5,894 nucleotides of DNA from Burkholderiaceae bacterium (GCA_031256125.1 JAIRRE010000244.1:1-5894); one strand, 5' to 3'; shown: positions 1 to 5,829, counted from the stretch's first letter. Notes: a model not told the origin generated them from the letters alone. Made by a program: numbers and translations.

Positions 1-431
1 AGGTCGATGGCCTGATCCACGGCACGCTGCGTTGCCAGGGCAGCGCCATCATCGGCGAAACCGGGTTGGTCCAGGGCGACGTGTACAGCGTCGATTTACT
101 GGTCATCGGCAAGCTCGAAGGCAACGTGTACGCCGAAAACCTGCATTTGCACGCGACCGCCAGCATTTCCGGCGACATCAGCGCCCGGACCCTGCAAGTA
201 GATCCCGGCGCCCATTTCAGCGGAACCGTGACCATGCGCGATGAGGCCGCCATCGCCGCCGAACATCGGCTCGCCCACGAGTTCCGCGAGCCAGCGCCCA
301 TCGCGGCAACGGAACACCCACCCCTTGAAAGCCCCCTTGAAAGCCCTTTGGTACTGGTCGAAACGCAGCCGGATTTGCACACCATTACACTGCCGCTGGA
401 GGAGCAAAAACCCGGCAAGAAAAGGGCATAA
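1..431 (+). CDS. Bactofilin family protein, 3' part (5' end outside window)
   Basis: The reading frame is open from the left edge (first full codon at position 3) to TAA at 429-431, so only the last 142 residues are visible. Residues of the type G-x-I/V at short regular intervals (DGLIHGTLRC, SAIIGETGLVQGDVYSVDLLVIGKLEGNVYAE, ASISGDISARTL, GAHFSGTVTM) show the right-handed beta-helix repeat of the bactofilin (polymer-forming cytoskeletal, DUF583) family. Members polymerise without nucleotide into filaments, often membrane-associated, and take part in cell shape, stalk or polar functions. After the helix comes a non-repetitive tail of about 60 residues, rich in Glu, Pro and Ala and ending in KKRA; it contains a PLES duplication. 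An internal TTG at 66 could be misread as a start, but the helix pattern continues upstream of it, so the true start lies outside the window. Family assignment is firm; the specific role is unknown. Confidence 0.88.
   Translation, partial: VDGLIHGTLRCQGSAIIGETGLVQGDVYSVDLLVIGKLEGNVYAENLHLHATASISGDISARTLQVDPGAHFSGTVTMRDEAAIAAEHRLAHEFREPAPIAATEHPPLESPLESPLVLVETQPDLHTITLPLEEQKPGKKRA
322..345 (+). repeat. In-frame 12-bp tandem duplication in bactofilin tail
   Basis: The 12-mer CCCTTGAAAGCC occurs twice head to tail (322-333 and 334-345), and a partial third copy starts at 346. It is in frame and gives PLES-PLES-PL in the unstructured tail. This looks like a slippage duplication that the disordered tail tolerates. 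Confidence 0.85.
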
Positions 432-463
432 AAGCCTGAACTCGCAAGAGCGGGTAACACCGT

Positions 464-522
464 CATAGGAACGGATTCTTCATAGGTTGGTTGCCGCATC
501 CTCAAAGGTCCACCCCTATACT
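464..522 (+). promoter_or_regulatory. Candidate ahpC promoter region with CATAGG direct repeats
   Basis: The 140 bp between the bactofilin gene and ahpC contain TATACT at 517-522, a good sigma-70 -10 hexamer, but no good -35 at 16-18 bp, as expected for an activator-dependent promoter. Upstream, CATAGG occurs twice (464-469 and 481-486), and CTAT lies at 516-519. ATAG/CTAT are the half-site cores bound by OxyR, the usual peroxide regulator of ahpC. The spacing does not match the classical OxyR arrangement of four half-sites, so OxyR control is only a suggestion. I see no clear intrinsic terminator for the bactofilin gene here. Confidence 0.3.
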
Positions 523-571
523 TTCATCCATCAGCGATTTCCCTTTCGTCAACCCCACCCGGAGTAACACC

Positions 572-1135
572 ATGACCCTCGTCAATACCCAGATCAAGCC
601 GTTCAAGAACCAGGCGCTGCGCGATGGCAAGTTCGTCGAAGTCACCGAAGCCACCCTCAAAGGCAAGTGGGCGGTAGTGTTCTTCTACCCCGCTGACTTC
701 ACCTTCGTGTGTCCGACCGAACTGGAAGATTTGGCCGACCATTACGCCGAGTTCCAGAAGCTGGGCGTGGAGGTGTATTCGGTATCCACCGACACCCACT
801 TCTCGCACAAGGTGTGGCACGAAACTTCCGCCGCCATCGGCAAGATCAAGTTCACCATGATCGGCGACCAAAACTGGCAACTGGCGCAAAACTTCCAGGT
901 GTTGCGCGAAGGCAAGGGGCTGGCGGATCGGGGCACTTTCATCGTCGATCCGAATGGCGTGATCCAGGCCGAAGAAATTACCGCCGAAGGCATCGGCCGC
1001 AACGCCGCCGAGTTGCTGCGCAAGGTCAAAGCCGCGCTCTATGTTGCCAATCACCCCGGTGAAGTCTGCCCGGCCAAGTGGAAGGAAGGCGAGAAGACCC
1101 TCAAGCCCGGACTGGACCTGGTCGGCAAAATCTGA
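572..1135 (+). CDS. ahpC: Alkyl hydroperoxide reductase subunit C (AhpC, typical 2-Cys peroxiredoxin)
   Basis: This 187-residue cytoplasmic peroxidase reduces H2O2, organic hydroperoxides and peroxynitrite. The peroxidatic cysteine is Cys47 in FTFVCPTE, with the active-site Pro40 and Thr44 of the [10 protein letters not shown] motif. The resolving cysteine is Cys166 in [10 protein letters not shown], and the conserved active-site arginine is Arg120. The length and the C-terminal LDLVGKI match the well-known enterobacterial AhpC, and the cysteine positions coincide. The start at 572 is chosen because it gives the family length and has GGAG at 561-564; an in-frame TTG at 491 would add 27 residues with no family counterpart. 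ahpF follows 150 bp downstream on the same strand and encodes the dedicated reductase. Nothing is missing or odd. Regulation by a peroxide sensor such as OxyR is expected but only weakly supported by the upstream sequence. Confidence 0.98.
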   Translation: MTLVNTQIKPFKNQALRDGKFVEVTEATLKGKWAVVFFYPADFTFVCPTELEDLADHYAEFQKLGVEVYSVSTDTHFSHKVWHETSAAIGKIKFTMIGDQNWQLAQNFQVLREGKGLADRGTFIVDPNGVIQAEEITAEGIGRNAAELLRKVKAALYVANHPGEVCPAKWKEGEKTLKPGLDLVGKI

Positions 1136-1174
1136 TCGGCCCGCAACCTGCCCGCCCGCCAACAGCGGTGCAGC

Positions 1175-1234
1175 AGCCGGACAGCACGATAAGCCCCTCT
1201 GCGCTGCGAGGGTTTGTCGGCGTCCGGCTTTTTT
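1175..1234 (+). terminator. Candidate terminator/attenuator between ahpC and ahpF
   Basis: AGCCGGAC (1175-1182) and its perfect complement GTCCGGCT (1222-1229) form an 8-bp stem whose end runs into five T residues (through 1234). The 39-bp loop contains a second small hairpin, CCCTC (1195-1199) with GAGGG (1208-1212). A T run directly after a GC-rich stem fits an intrinsic terminator. The large loop makes it weaker than a simple one, so partial termination that keeps ahpF below ahpC levels is plausible. No promoter for ahpF alone was recognised in this gap. Confidence 0.45.
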
Positions 1235-1285
1235 ATTCCCCGGCAAGTCTATCCCCGACCGCTATCAATTCAGGAGCATTTCATC

Positions 1286-2860
1286 ATGCTGGACAGCGAC
1301 ATCAAGCAACAACTGGCCGCCTATCTGGAGCGCGTGACGCAGCCGTTCGAGATCGTCGCCACGTTGGATGACGGCGATAAATCGCGCGAGTTGCGCGAGT
1401 TGCTGGGCGAAATTGCCGCCATGCGCCCCGGCCTGATTGCGCTGCGCACCGACGGGCAAGATGCGCGCACGCCTTCCTTCACGCTGGGCCGCGCCGCAGA
1501 GGCCGCGCGGCTGCGGTTTGCCGCCATTCCGCTGGGGCACGAATTCACTTCGCTGGTGCTGGCCTTGCTGTGGATGGGCGGCCACCCGCCCAAGGAAGCG
1601 CCGGAACTGCTGGCGCAAATCAAGGCGCTGGATATCGACTTGGACTTCGAGGTCTACATGAGCCTGTCGTGCCACAACTGTCCCGACGTGGTGCAGGCGC
1701 TGGCGCTGATGGCCATTTTGAACCCGCGCGTCAAAGTCACGGTGATCGACGGCGACCTGTTCCAGCCGGAAATCGACGCGCGCGAAATCATGGGCGTGCC
1801 CACGGTTTTTCTCAATGGCCAGTTCTTCGCCAATGGCCGCATGGGACTGGAAGACATCCTGCACAAAGTCGATACCGGCGCAGCCCAGCGTGATGCGGCC
1901 AAACTCCGCGCCAAAGCGCCATTTGACGTGCTCGTCATCGGCGGCGGCCCTGCCGGCGCAACGGCGGCCATCTACGCCGCGCGCAAGGGCCTGCGCACCG
2001 GCCTGCTCGCCGAGCGGCTGGGCGGCCAAGTCAACGAAACCAACGACATTGCCAACTATCCCGGCCTGGCGCACACCACCGGCCCGGCCTACGCCGCCGC
2101 CTTGCTCGACCAAGTGGGCAGCTACGGCGTGGACGTAATCAACGCCCAGCGCGTAGCCGCGCTCGCGCCTGCCGCGCAGCCGGGCGGCCTGGCCGCACTC
2201 ACGCTGGATAACGGCGGACAGTTGCAAAGCCGCGCCGTCATCATCGCCACCGGCACGCGCTGGCGCAACATCGGTTGCCCCGGCGAGCAGGAATACAAAA
2301 CCAAAGGCGTGGCCTACTGCCCGCACTGCGACGGGCCGCTGTTTAAAGGCAAGGACGTGGCCGTCATCGGCGGCGGCAATTCGGGCGTGGAAGCGGCCAT
2401 TGATCTGGCGGGCGTGGTCAACCACGTGACCTTGCTGGTCCGCTCCGAGCTGAAAGCCGACGCGGTGCTGGTTGCCAAGCTGCGCAGCCTATCCAACGTC
2501 ACTATCCACACCCACGCGCAGATCGCCGAAATCACCGGCGCGGGCGGCAAAGTCAATGGCTTGAGCTTCAAGCGCCGCGACAGCGGCGAGCAAGTCAACG
2601 TATCGCTGGAAGGCGTGTTCGTGCAAATCGGCCTGATGCCCAATACCGAATGGCTGGGCGATGCGGTAGAACGCAACCGCATGGGCGAAATCGTCACCGA
2701 CGCCAAGGGCCAGACCAGCGCGCCGGGCGTCTTTGCCGCAGGCGACTGCACCACCGCGCCCTACAAACAAATCGTGGTGGCCGCTGGATCGGGCGCGGCG
2801 GCGGCGCTATCGGCCTTCGACTACCTGATTCGCACGCCGCAAGCGGCGGCAGCACGGTAA
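1286..2860 (+). CDS. ahpF: Alkyl hydroperoxide reductase subunit F (AhpF, flavoprotein disulfide reductase)
   Basis: This 524-residue NAD(P)H:peroxiredoxin oxidoreductase regenerates AhpC. The N-terminal part (about 1-200) has two thioredoxin-like folds with the redox motif SCHNCP (Cys129, Cys132), which passes electrons to AhpC. It is followed by a thioredoxin-reductase-like module: FAD-binding VIGGGPAG (217-224), the catalytic CPHC (Cys345, Cys348), nucleotide-binding VIGGGNSG (360-367), and the C-terminal FAD motif GVFAAGDC (481-488). Cysteine spacing and total length match the enterobacterial protein closely (521 residues there). The start at 1286 is chosen because the protein then begins [10 protein letters not shown] as in the family and AGGAG lies at 1272-1276. 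An in-frame TTG at 1214 would add 24 residues and sits inside the inter-gene hairpin. It is co-directional with ahpC and probably co-transcribed at least in part. All redox residues are intact. Confidence 0.98.
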   Translation: MLDSDIKQQLAAYLERVTQPFEIVATLDDGDKSRELRELLGEIAAMRPGLIALRTDGQDARTPSFTLGRAAEAARLRFAAIPLGHEFTSLVLALLWMGGHPPKEAPELLAQIKALDIDLDFEVYMSLSCHNCPDVVQALALMAILNPRVKVTVIDGDLFQPEIDAREIMGVPTVFLNGQFFANGRMGLEDILHKVDTGAAQRDAAKLRAKAPFDVLVIGGGPAGATAAIYAARKGLRTGLLAERLGGQVNETNDIANYPGLAHTTGPAYAAALLDQVGSYGVDVINAQRVAALAPAAQPGGLAALTLDNGGQLQSRAVIIATGTRWRNIGCPGEQEYKTKGVAYCPHCDGPLFKGKDVAVIGGGNSGVEAAIDLAGVVNHVTLLVRSELKADAVLVAKLRSLSNVTIHTHAQIAEITGAGGKVNGLSFKRRDSGEQVNVSLEGVFVQIGLMPNTEWLGDAVERNRMGEIVTDAKGQTSAPGVFAAGDCTTAPYKQIVVAAGSGAAAALSAFDYLIRTPQAAAAR

Positions 2861-2870
2861 TCCAACCGTC

Positions 2871-2890
2871 ACGCCCGCGTTGGCGGGCGT
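2871..2890. terminator. Hairpin between convergent genes, possible bidirectional terminator
   Basis: ACGCCCGC (2871-2878) and GCGGGCGT (2883-2890) form a perfect 8-bp stem with the 4-base loop GTTG. It occupies most of the 37 bp between the stop of ahpF and the stop of the opposing minus-strand gene, where terminators for both are expected. No T run follows on either strand, so it is not a canonical intrinsic terminator; it could protect 3' ends or act with another factor. Confidence 0.45.
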
Positions 2891-2897
2891 CGCCGCG

Positions 2898-3632
2898 CTA
2901 CTGACACATCGGTGATTGATAACTCAACTTGTAGCGCATCGCCTGTAGCGTCTTGCCAGTCGGCAGGCCTTGTTCCAGCGCCACGTGCTTGGTCTCCATC
3001 TCAATCACCTTGCCGCCCGCGCCCCAGTGCAGAATGCCGGTATAGAAATTCGGCCCCATTTGAGCCGATGCCGGGCAATTGGCCGACACGGCAATAGCGT
3101 TTTTACGAGGTTCCGAACTTTGCAACTCGCACCCGGCCAGCCCGCTCATGACGCCGGAAACCACCACCTCCGCAGTCTCAGCGTTCATGCACAAGGTATC
3201 GGTTTCCTGCCCCGGATGCCCATTGGGGCCTATCATCACCATCCTGGTTTTGAACTCGCCCGATTTGAAGTGGCGCGCCACTGCTTTAATGTCAATGGGT
3301 TTAATAACCGGCGCTGGCGCTGATGCAGCCGATGCCGCAGCCAGCGGCGTGGCGGCAGGAGTCGCTGGAACCAACACCGGCGGCGGCGGTGGCGGCGTTG
3401 GCATTGGCGGCGGTGGGGGCGCAGACACAGGCGCGGAGGCTATTGCGGCTGGCGCTACCCTGATCTTGCCGCTGAGCGTCGGCACCTCAATTCCCGAAAC
3501 CGCAGACGTTGCCGCCGCTGGCGGCGGCGTAGCGGCAGGCGCGTTCGCCGCGTGCAAGCCACAGACAGGCGCCAGCGCCGTTACTGTAAAAAAGGCGGCC
3601 TTCGATGAAAGGAATTTGCGGTGTGCCTGCAT
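2898..3632 (-). CDS. Secreted protein with Pro/Ala-rich linker and DUF3617-like C-terminal domain
   Basis: The 244-residue product starts with an apparent Sec signal peptide (charged MQAHRKF, hydrophobic core AAFFTVTALAPV, likely cut near LHAA at 26-29), so it should be periplasmic. Residues about 30-110 are low-complexity Pro/Ala, including two poly-proline runs (72-76 and 80-85), and look like a flexible spacer. The C-terminal domain (about 115-244) has FKSGEFKTRM at its start and four cysteines (148, 168, 186, 243). The Cys arrangement and the small beta-rich pattern recall DUF3617 proteins, whose function is unknown; this match is from memory of the pattern and is moderate. The start at 3632 is preferred over 3689 because it places the signal peptide at the terminus and has AAGGG upstream. 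Cys24 is not in a proper lipobox, so a lipoprotein is unlikely. It converges with ahpF and probably forms a single-gene transcript. Confidence 0.85.
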   Translation of the reverse strand: MQAHRKFLSSKAAFFTVTALAPVCGLHAANAPAATPPPAAATSAVSGIEVPTLSGKIRVAPAAIASAPVSAPPPPPMPTPPPPPPVLVPATPAATPLAAASAASAPAPVIKPIDIKAVARHFKSGEFKTRMVMIGPNGHPGQETDTLCMNAETAEVVVSGVMSGLAGCELQSSEPRKNAIAVSANCPASAQMGPNFYTGILHWGAGGKVIEMETKHVALEQGLPTGKTLQAMRYKLSYQSPMCQ

Positions 3633-3663
3633 GGTATTCAGCCCTTGGAAAACTAGCCGCGAC

Positions 3664-3669
3664 ATCATA
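3664..3669 (-). promoter_or_regulatory. Weak candidate -10 for the minus-strand secreted-protein gene
   Basis: Read on the minus strand, these bases are TATGAT, a five-of-six match to the sigma-70 -10. A start about 7 bases further on would give a leader of about 25 nt before the ATG at 3632. No good -35 lies 16-18 bp upstream, so support is thin. Confidence 0.25.
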
Positions 3670-3689
3670 CAACAGGAATAACCGGCCAC

Positions 3690-3844
3690 GAATGCGAGTC
3701 ATTGCTGCCGTTTGTTGACCGGCACAGCCCTTTTCTGCCTGCGGCAGCCCCCTCCATCCAGGCCGATGTCACATTTACCGCAAGCCAGATACGGGTAACC
3801 GCCGCCCCTATTCCAACAGCCACCAGCGGCCGCACTCAAATATT
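3690..3844. other. Intergenic stretch without a supported gene
   Basis: This part of the gap between the divergent secreted-protein gene and the first pilin gene shows no convincing coding sequence on either strand. The only structure seen is a small hairpin, CTGCC (3735-3739) with GGCAG (3743-3747), without a T run. It may hold upstream activator sites for the pilin promoter, but none could be identified with confidence. Confidence 0.5.
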
Positions 3845-3872
3845 TTGACACAAACATAGCAAAAAGTAACTT
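3845..3872 (+). promoter_or_regulatory. Possible sigma-70 promoter upstream of first pilin
   Basis: TTGACA at 3845-3850 is a perfect -35 hexamer. At 16 bp spacing lies TAACTT (3867-3872), a poor -10 that keeps the first T, the second A and the final T. It could be an alternative or additional promoter to the sigma-54 element just downstream. The overlapping octamer GACACAAA (3847-3854) also occurs upstream of the second pilin at 4951-4958. Confidence 0.3.
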
Positions 3873-3875
3873 CGT

Positions 3876-3891
3876 CGGCATGAACAGTGCT
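3876..3891 (+). promoter_or_regulatory. Candidate sigma-54 (-24/-12) promoter of first pilin gene
   Basis: CGGCATGAACAGTGCT carries the invariant GG (3877-3878) and GC (3889-3890) at the correct 12-base register and agrees with most of TGGCAC-N5-TTGCW, with three mismatches. Alone this would be weak. It is strengthened because its GC ends 97 nt before the pilin ATG, almost exactly as the better element of the second pilin (98 nt). Pilin genes are classical RpoN targets, activated by PilS/PilR. The predicted transcript start is near 3902. Confidence 0.5.
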
Positions 3892-3923
3892 GCTGTAATC
3901 GCGCGCATGTTTTTTTGCGTTGA

Positions 3924-3972
3924 GAGACAAAAAATGCACTTTGAATATCTTTCAAAAACCATTTTTTGTCTC
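3924..3972 (+). promoter_or_regulatory. Nested stem-loop in the 5' leader of the first pilin gene
   Basis: GAGACAAAAAATG (3924-3936) is perfectly complementary to CATTTTTTGTCTC (3960-3972). Inside, after a symmetric 3x3 internal loop, TTTGAA (3940-3945) pairs with TTCAAA (3951-3956) around a 5-base loop. The whole element is a 19-bp interrupted hairpin. It lies in the predicted mRNA leader and ends four bases before the AGGAG Shine-Dalgarno (3977-3981), leaving that site free. Likely roles are mRNA stabilisation or a protein/sRNA target; on DNA it could be a repressor or activator site. No equivalent exists before the second pilin. Confidence 0.7.
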
Positions 3973-3986
3973 GCCCAGGAGATACT

Positions 3987-4595
3987 ATGAAAAAGCTGCA
4001 ACACGGTTTCACACTTATCGAGCTGATGATCGTTATCGCCGTCATTGCCATTTTAGCCGCAGTGGCGCTGCCCGCCTATCAGGATTATCTAATCCGCACC
4101 CGTATCACCGAAGGTCTGGTCCTCATGGAACCGGCCAAAACCAGCGTGGCCGTCGATGGCGTAGCCACTCAAACCGACCTGGCCAGCGCCGAAGAAAATT
4201 GGAACCAGCAAGCCAATGGCCGGGGTGCAAACTCCAAGTATGTGGACACCGTGTGTTTTGAAGGCACTCCCGGCCAGACAAACACCTGCACCAACATCAG
4301 CGGTATCGCCGCACCCACGGGCGTCATCAATATCACCTTCCTGGGCGCTGCCGGTTCGCCGGTTTCCGCTCTGGGTATTGAAATGATCCCTTACGTTCAA
4401 AACGGGGGCGGGAGTGGCGTTAACGGCGCCATGGCATTGGCCGACCAATTGAAAAACAGTTCTGCCTCCGGCCCGCTGGATTGGGCCTGCCTTTCTTCGG
4501 GCTACGCTTACGCCAAAGCCAGTATCGACGACGCCATAGCCGCAGGCGCCACCAAGGGCATCCCCGCCAAATATGTGCCCGCCAACTGTCGATAG
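3987..4595 (+). CDS. pilA: Type IVa major pilin (first of a tandem pair)
   Basis: This 202-residue prepilin is the structural subunit of type IV pili. The leader MKKLQHG is cut by the prepilin peptidase PilD after Gly7, and Phe8 becomes the N-methylated first residue. Glu12 is the conserved +5 glutamate needed for assembly. Residues 8-30 form the hydrophobic N-terminal helix ([28 protein letters not shown]). The globular domain has four cysteines: Cys90 and Cys101, probably one disulfide, and Cys168 and Cys201, the C-terminal D-loop typical of pilins, ending KYVPANCR. The start at 3987 is fixed by the leader and by AGGAG five bases upstream; an in-frame TTG at 3966 is ruled out. The product is about 60-65% identical by eye to the second pilin, most divergent at about 91-130 and 180-195. 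A sigma-54-like promoter and a leader hairpin precede it, and a REP-like terminator follows. It could be the major or an alternative subunit. Confidence 0.95.
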   Translation: MKKLQHGFTLIELMIVIAVIAILAAVALPAYQDYLIRTRITEGLVLMEPAKTSVAVDGVATQTDLASAEENWNQQANGRGANSKYVDTVCFEGTPGQTNTCTNISGIAAPTGVINITFLGAAGSPVSALGIEMIPYVQNGGGSGVNGAMALADQLKNSSASGPLDWACLSSGYAYAKASIDDAIAAGATKGIPAKYVPANCR

Positions 4596-4622
4596 GGCGG
4601 TTTGGATTCGGATTTGAGCGCG

Positions 4623-4688
4623 CTTCCCCTCTCCCCCAGCCGGCTTCGCCCCCCTCGCTACGCTCTCCCCGCAAGCGGGCGAGGGGAG
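4623..4688 (-). repeat. REP-like GC-rich palindromic element, copy 1
   Basis: Read on the minus strand this segment has the same layout as the second element at 4748-4794: a C-rich arm, the shared core CCCGCTTGCGGG, a G-rich arm, a short GC-rich second palindrome (GCGAAGCCGGC), then a repeated GGGGGAGAGGGG arm. It is imperfect compared with copy 2. Such extragenic palindromes are scattered in many beta- and gammaproteobacterial genomes. It lies in opposite orientation to copy 2, about 60 bp away. Confidence 0.65.
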
Positions 4689-4693
4689 TTTTT
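4651..4693 (+). terminator. Intrinsic terminator of the first pilin gene, within REP-like element
   Basis: CCCCTCGC (4651-4658) pairs perfectly with GCGAGGGG (4679-4686), the loop holds a further CCGC-AA-GCGG palindrome, and TTTTT follows at 4689-4693. This would end the first pilin transcript about 95 nt after its stop, so the second pilin needs its own promoter. The repeat seems to double as the terminator. Confidence 0.55.
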
Positions 4694-4747
4694 GTATAGG
4701 CTTGGGTCGAAATTTCTCTCATGATGTAGCGCTGTAGCGTGAGTCTT

Positions 4748-4794
4748 CCCTCTCCCGCTTGCGGGAGAGGGTGCCCCGAAGGGGCGGGAGAGGG
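4748..4794 (+). repeat. REP-like GC-rich palindromic element, copy 2
   Basis: CCCTCTCCCGC (4748-4758) and GCGGGAGAGGG (4761-4771) form a perfect 11-base inverted repeat around TT. It is followed by a second small hairpin, GCCCC-GAA-GGGGC (4773-4785), and a repeated GGGAGAGGG arm (4786-4794). This is the cleaner copy of the element at 4623-4688 and faces it. Translated in any frame it gives Arg/Gly/Pro-rich spurious proteins. Confidence 0.75.
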
Positions 4795-4889
4795 CAAATG
4801 GCGCGGGCTTTCCCTTCTTCCTTGCGTCGCGCGGCGCGGAACCTGACGCGGCGCACGTCCAATCGTCGGGAACGACCACATTTTCACAA

Positions 4890-4908
4890 ATTGACAATTC
4901 TTGCCAAT
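4890..4908. promoter_or_regulatory. Imperfect dyad upstream of second pilin, candidate activator site
   Basis: ATTGACAA (4890-4897) and TTGCCAAT (4901-4908) are inverted repeats matching at 7 of 8 positions around TTC. The centre is about 143 bp upstream of the -24 element at 5041, a typical distance for an enhancer-binding activator of sigma-54 promoters. Downstream, GACACAAA (4951-4958) repeats an octamer found at 3847-3854 before the first pilin. Binding by PilR or another factor is inference. The rest of 4795-5040 shows no gene. Confidence 0.35.
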
Positions 4909-5040
4909 CGAAGTCAGTTCACAACAACCGACTCATCAACGTAACAATCCGACACAAATCGTCAATGAAGGACAAGAAATGTAACGTTGAGTAACTGGTT
5001 GCATTCAGATTCGATGGCATCTCCTCTCGGACAAGGGGGT

Positions 5041-5056
5041 TGGCATGGGCGTTGCG
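5041..5056 (+). promoter_or_regulatory. Sigma-54 (-24/-12) promoter of second pilin gene
   Basis: TGGCATGGGCGTTGCG matches TGGCAC-N5-TTGCW at all but two positions, with GG at 5042-5043 and GC at 5054-5055 in correct register. Predicted transcription starts near 5067, giving a leader of about 86 nt before the ATG at 5153. RpoN with the PilS/PilR two-component system is the established mode of pilin control in several proteobacteria, which makes the assignment likely. Confidence 0.75.
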
Positions 5057-5152
5057 AAGGTAAAGGGTATGCACCTGCCAAGCGCCTTCAGGCACAAAGC
5101 AAACGCATTTCATTTTCACCCTTCACCCTTTTCTTTAAAGAGAGTAAACACC

Positions 5153-5755
5153 ATGAAAAAGCTGCAACAAGGTTTCACGCTCATCGAACTGATGATTGTT
5201 ATCGCCGTTATCGGTATTCTGGCCGCGCTGGCGCTGCCCGCATATCAGGATTATCTGGTTCGCACCCGCGTTACCGAAGGCCTGAGCCTGGTTGAACCGG
5301 CTAAAACCACTGTGGCGGTGGATGGTTTTGCCACTCAAAACGACTTGGGAGCCGTCGAAACCGACTGGAATGGTCAAGCTAAAGGCAAAGGCGCAAATTC
5401 CAAGTATGTGAGTTCCGTGTGCTTTGAAGCTGCTGGCGACGCGACGACTGGTCTTTGTGGTACGCCTACCGCCGGCTCAGCCACTGGCAACATCTATGTT
5501 ACTTACCAGGACGCTGCGGGCACCCAGGTTAGCGGTAACAACATTATAATGTTGCCATATGTTCAAAACGGAGCCGGAAAAGGCGTTAATGGTTCCATGA
5601 CATTGGCCGACCAATTGTCATCCGCCGCTGAATCTGGTTCGCTGGATTGGGCTTGTGTTTCTGCGGGCAACACTTATGCCAAGGCGAATATTGATGGCGC
5701 CATCACCTTGCTGGGAACTGTCCCCCAAAAATACGTGCCCGCCAACTGCCGCTAA
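5153..5755 (+). CDS. pilA: Type IVa major pilin (second of a tandem pair)
   Basis: This 200-residue prepilin has leader MKKLQQG, cut after Gly7, with Phe8 as the mature N terminus and the assembly glutamate Glu12. The N-terminal helix ([28 protein letters not shown]) is almost the same as in the first pilin. Cysteines at 90 and 102 and at 168 and 199 mirror the two putative disulfides of its neighbour, and the end KYVPANCR is identical. The start at 5153 follows AAAGAGAG by about eight bases; an in-frame ATG at 5045 would add 36 residues, lies in the -12 promoter region and is ruled out. The strong sigma-54 element upstream and a clean terminator downstream make it a stand-alone unit. Main differences from the first pilin are a shorter stretch before KYVPANCR and a changed surface segment at about 91-130. 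The pair probably arose by duplication and divergence. Confidence 0.96.
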   Translation: MKKLQQGFTLIELMIVIAVIGILAALALPAYQDYLVRTRVTEGLSLVEPAKTTVAVDGFATQNDLGAVETDWNGQAKGKGANSKYVSSVCFEAAGDATTGLCGTPTAGSATGNIYVTYQDAAGTQVSGNNIIMLPYVQNGAGKGVNGSMTLADQLSSAAESGSLDWACVSAGNTYAKANIDGAITLLGTVPQKYVPANCR

Positions 5756-5763
5756 TCCGGGTT

Positions 5764-5781
5764 TAACGGTATTCACCGTTA
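5764..5781 (+). other. Small hairpin after second pilin stop
   Basis: TAACGGT (5764-5770) and ACCGTTA (5775-5781) form a 7-bp stem with loop ATTC, followed by TTTT. It is nine bases after the stop codon and precedes the stronger terminator; it may help termination or 3'-end stability. Confidence 0.45.
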
Positions 5782-5803
5782 TTTTCCAGGATTTTTGCAA
5801 ATC

Positions 5804-5829
5804 GGGGCCTCGTCAGAGGCCCCTTTTTT
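5804..5829 (+). terminator. Intrinsic terminator of the second pilin gene
   Basis: GGGGCCTC (5804-5811) and GAGGCCCC (5816-5823) form a perfect 8-bp GC-rich stem with loop GTCA, followed directly by six T residues (5824-5829). This is a textbook rho-independent terminator 48 bp after the pilin stop. Confidence 0.93.

Noticed and set aside
1265..2425. Minus-strand open frame of 386 codons opposite ahpF
   Set aside because: It is a GC-rich antisense shadow of a gene whose domains and catalytic residues are all intact on the plus strand; its product is His/Arg/Gln-rich with no recognisable fold.
3555..3570. Lipoprotein signal for the DUF3617-like protein at Cys24
   Set aside because: The residues before the cysteine (LAPVC) do not satisfy the lipobox; a normal signal peptidase I site nearby is more likely.
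3079..3681. Plus-strand open frame of 200 codons with poly-glycine
   Set aside because: It is the complement of the proline-rich linker gene. The minus strand has a signal peptide, a start with a ribosome site and a coherent cysteine domain.
3692..3818. Possible frameshifted small secreted protein on the plus strand (MRVIAAVC, stop, then LLTGTALFC in another frame)
   Set aside because: It needs a frameshift, has a poorly spaced ribosome site and no proper lipobox; it could easily be chance.
3699..3857. Minus-strand 52-codon frame with a CxxC and GGGCRRQKR stretch, resembling a small zinc-ribbon protein
   Set aside because: There is no Shine-Dalgarno sequence before its ATG at 3857 and no family match I can name; the cysteines alone are not enough.
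3904..3919. Alternative sigma-54 element ending in TTGC at 3915-3918
   Set aside because: The -24 half lacks the GG dinucleotide (GC instead) and matches poorly, so the element at 3876-3891 is preferred.
4420..4897. Minus-strand open frames of 79 and 155 codons
   Set aside because: They read through the two REP-like palindromes and give Arg/Gly/Pro-rich sequence (for example PLARLRGERSEGGEAG), a familiar spurious product of such repeats. One also overlaps the end of the first pilin gene.
5062..5131. Long-range pairing AAAGGGT (5062-5068) with ACCCTTT (5125-5131) in the second pilin leader
   Set aside because: Only 7 bp over a loop of about 56 bases, and the predicted transcript start at about 5067 removes most of the first arm.
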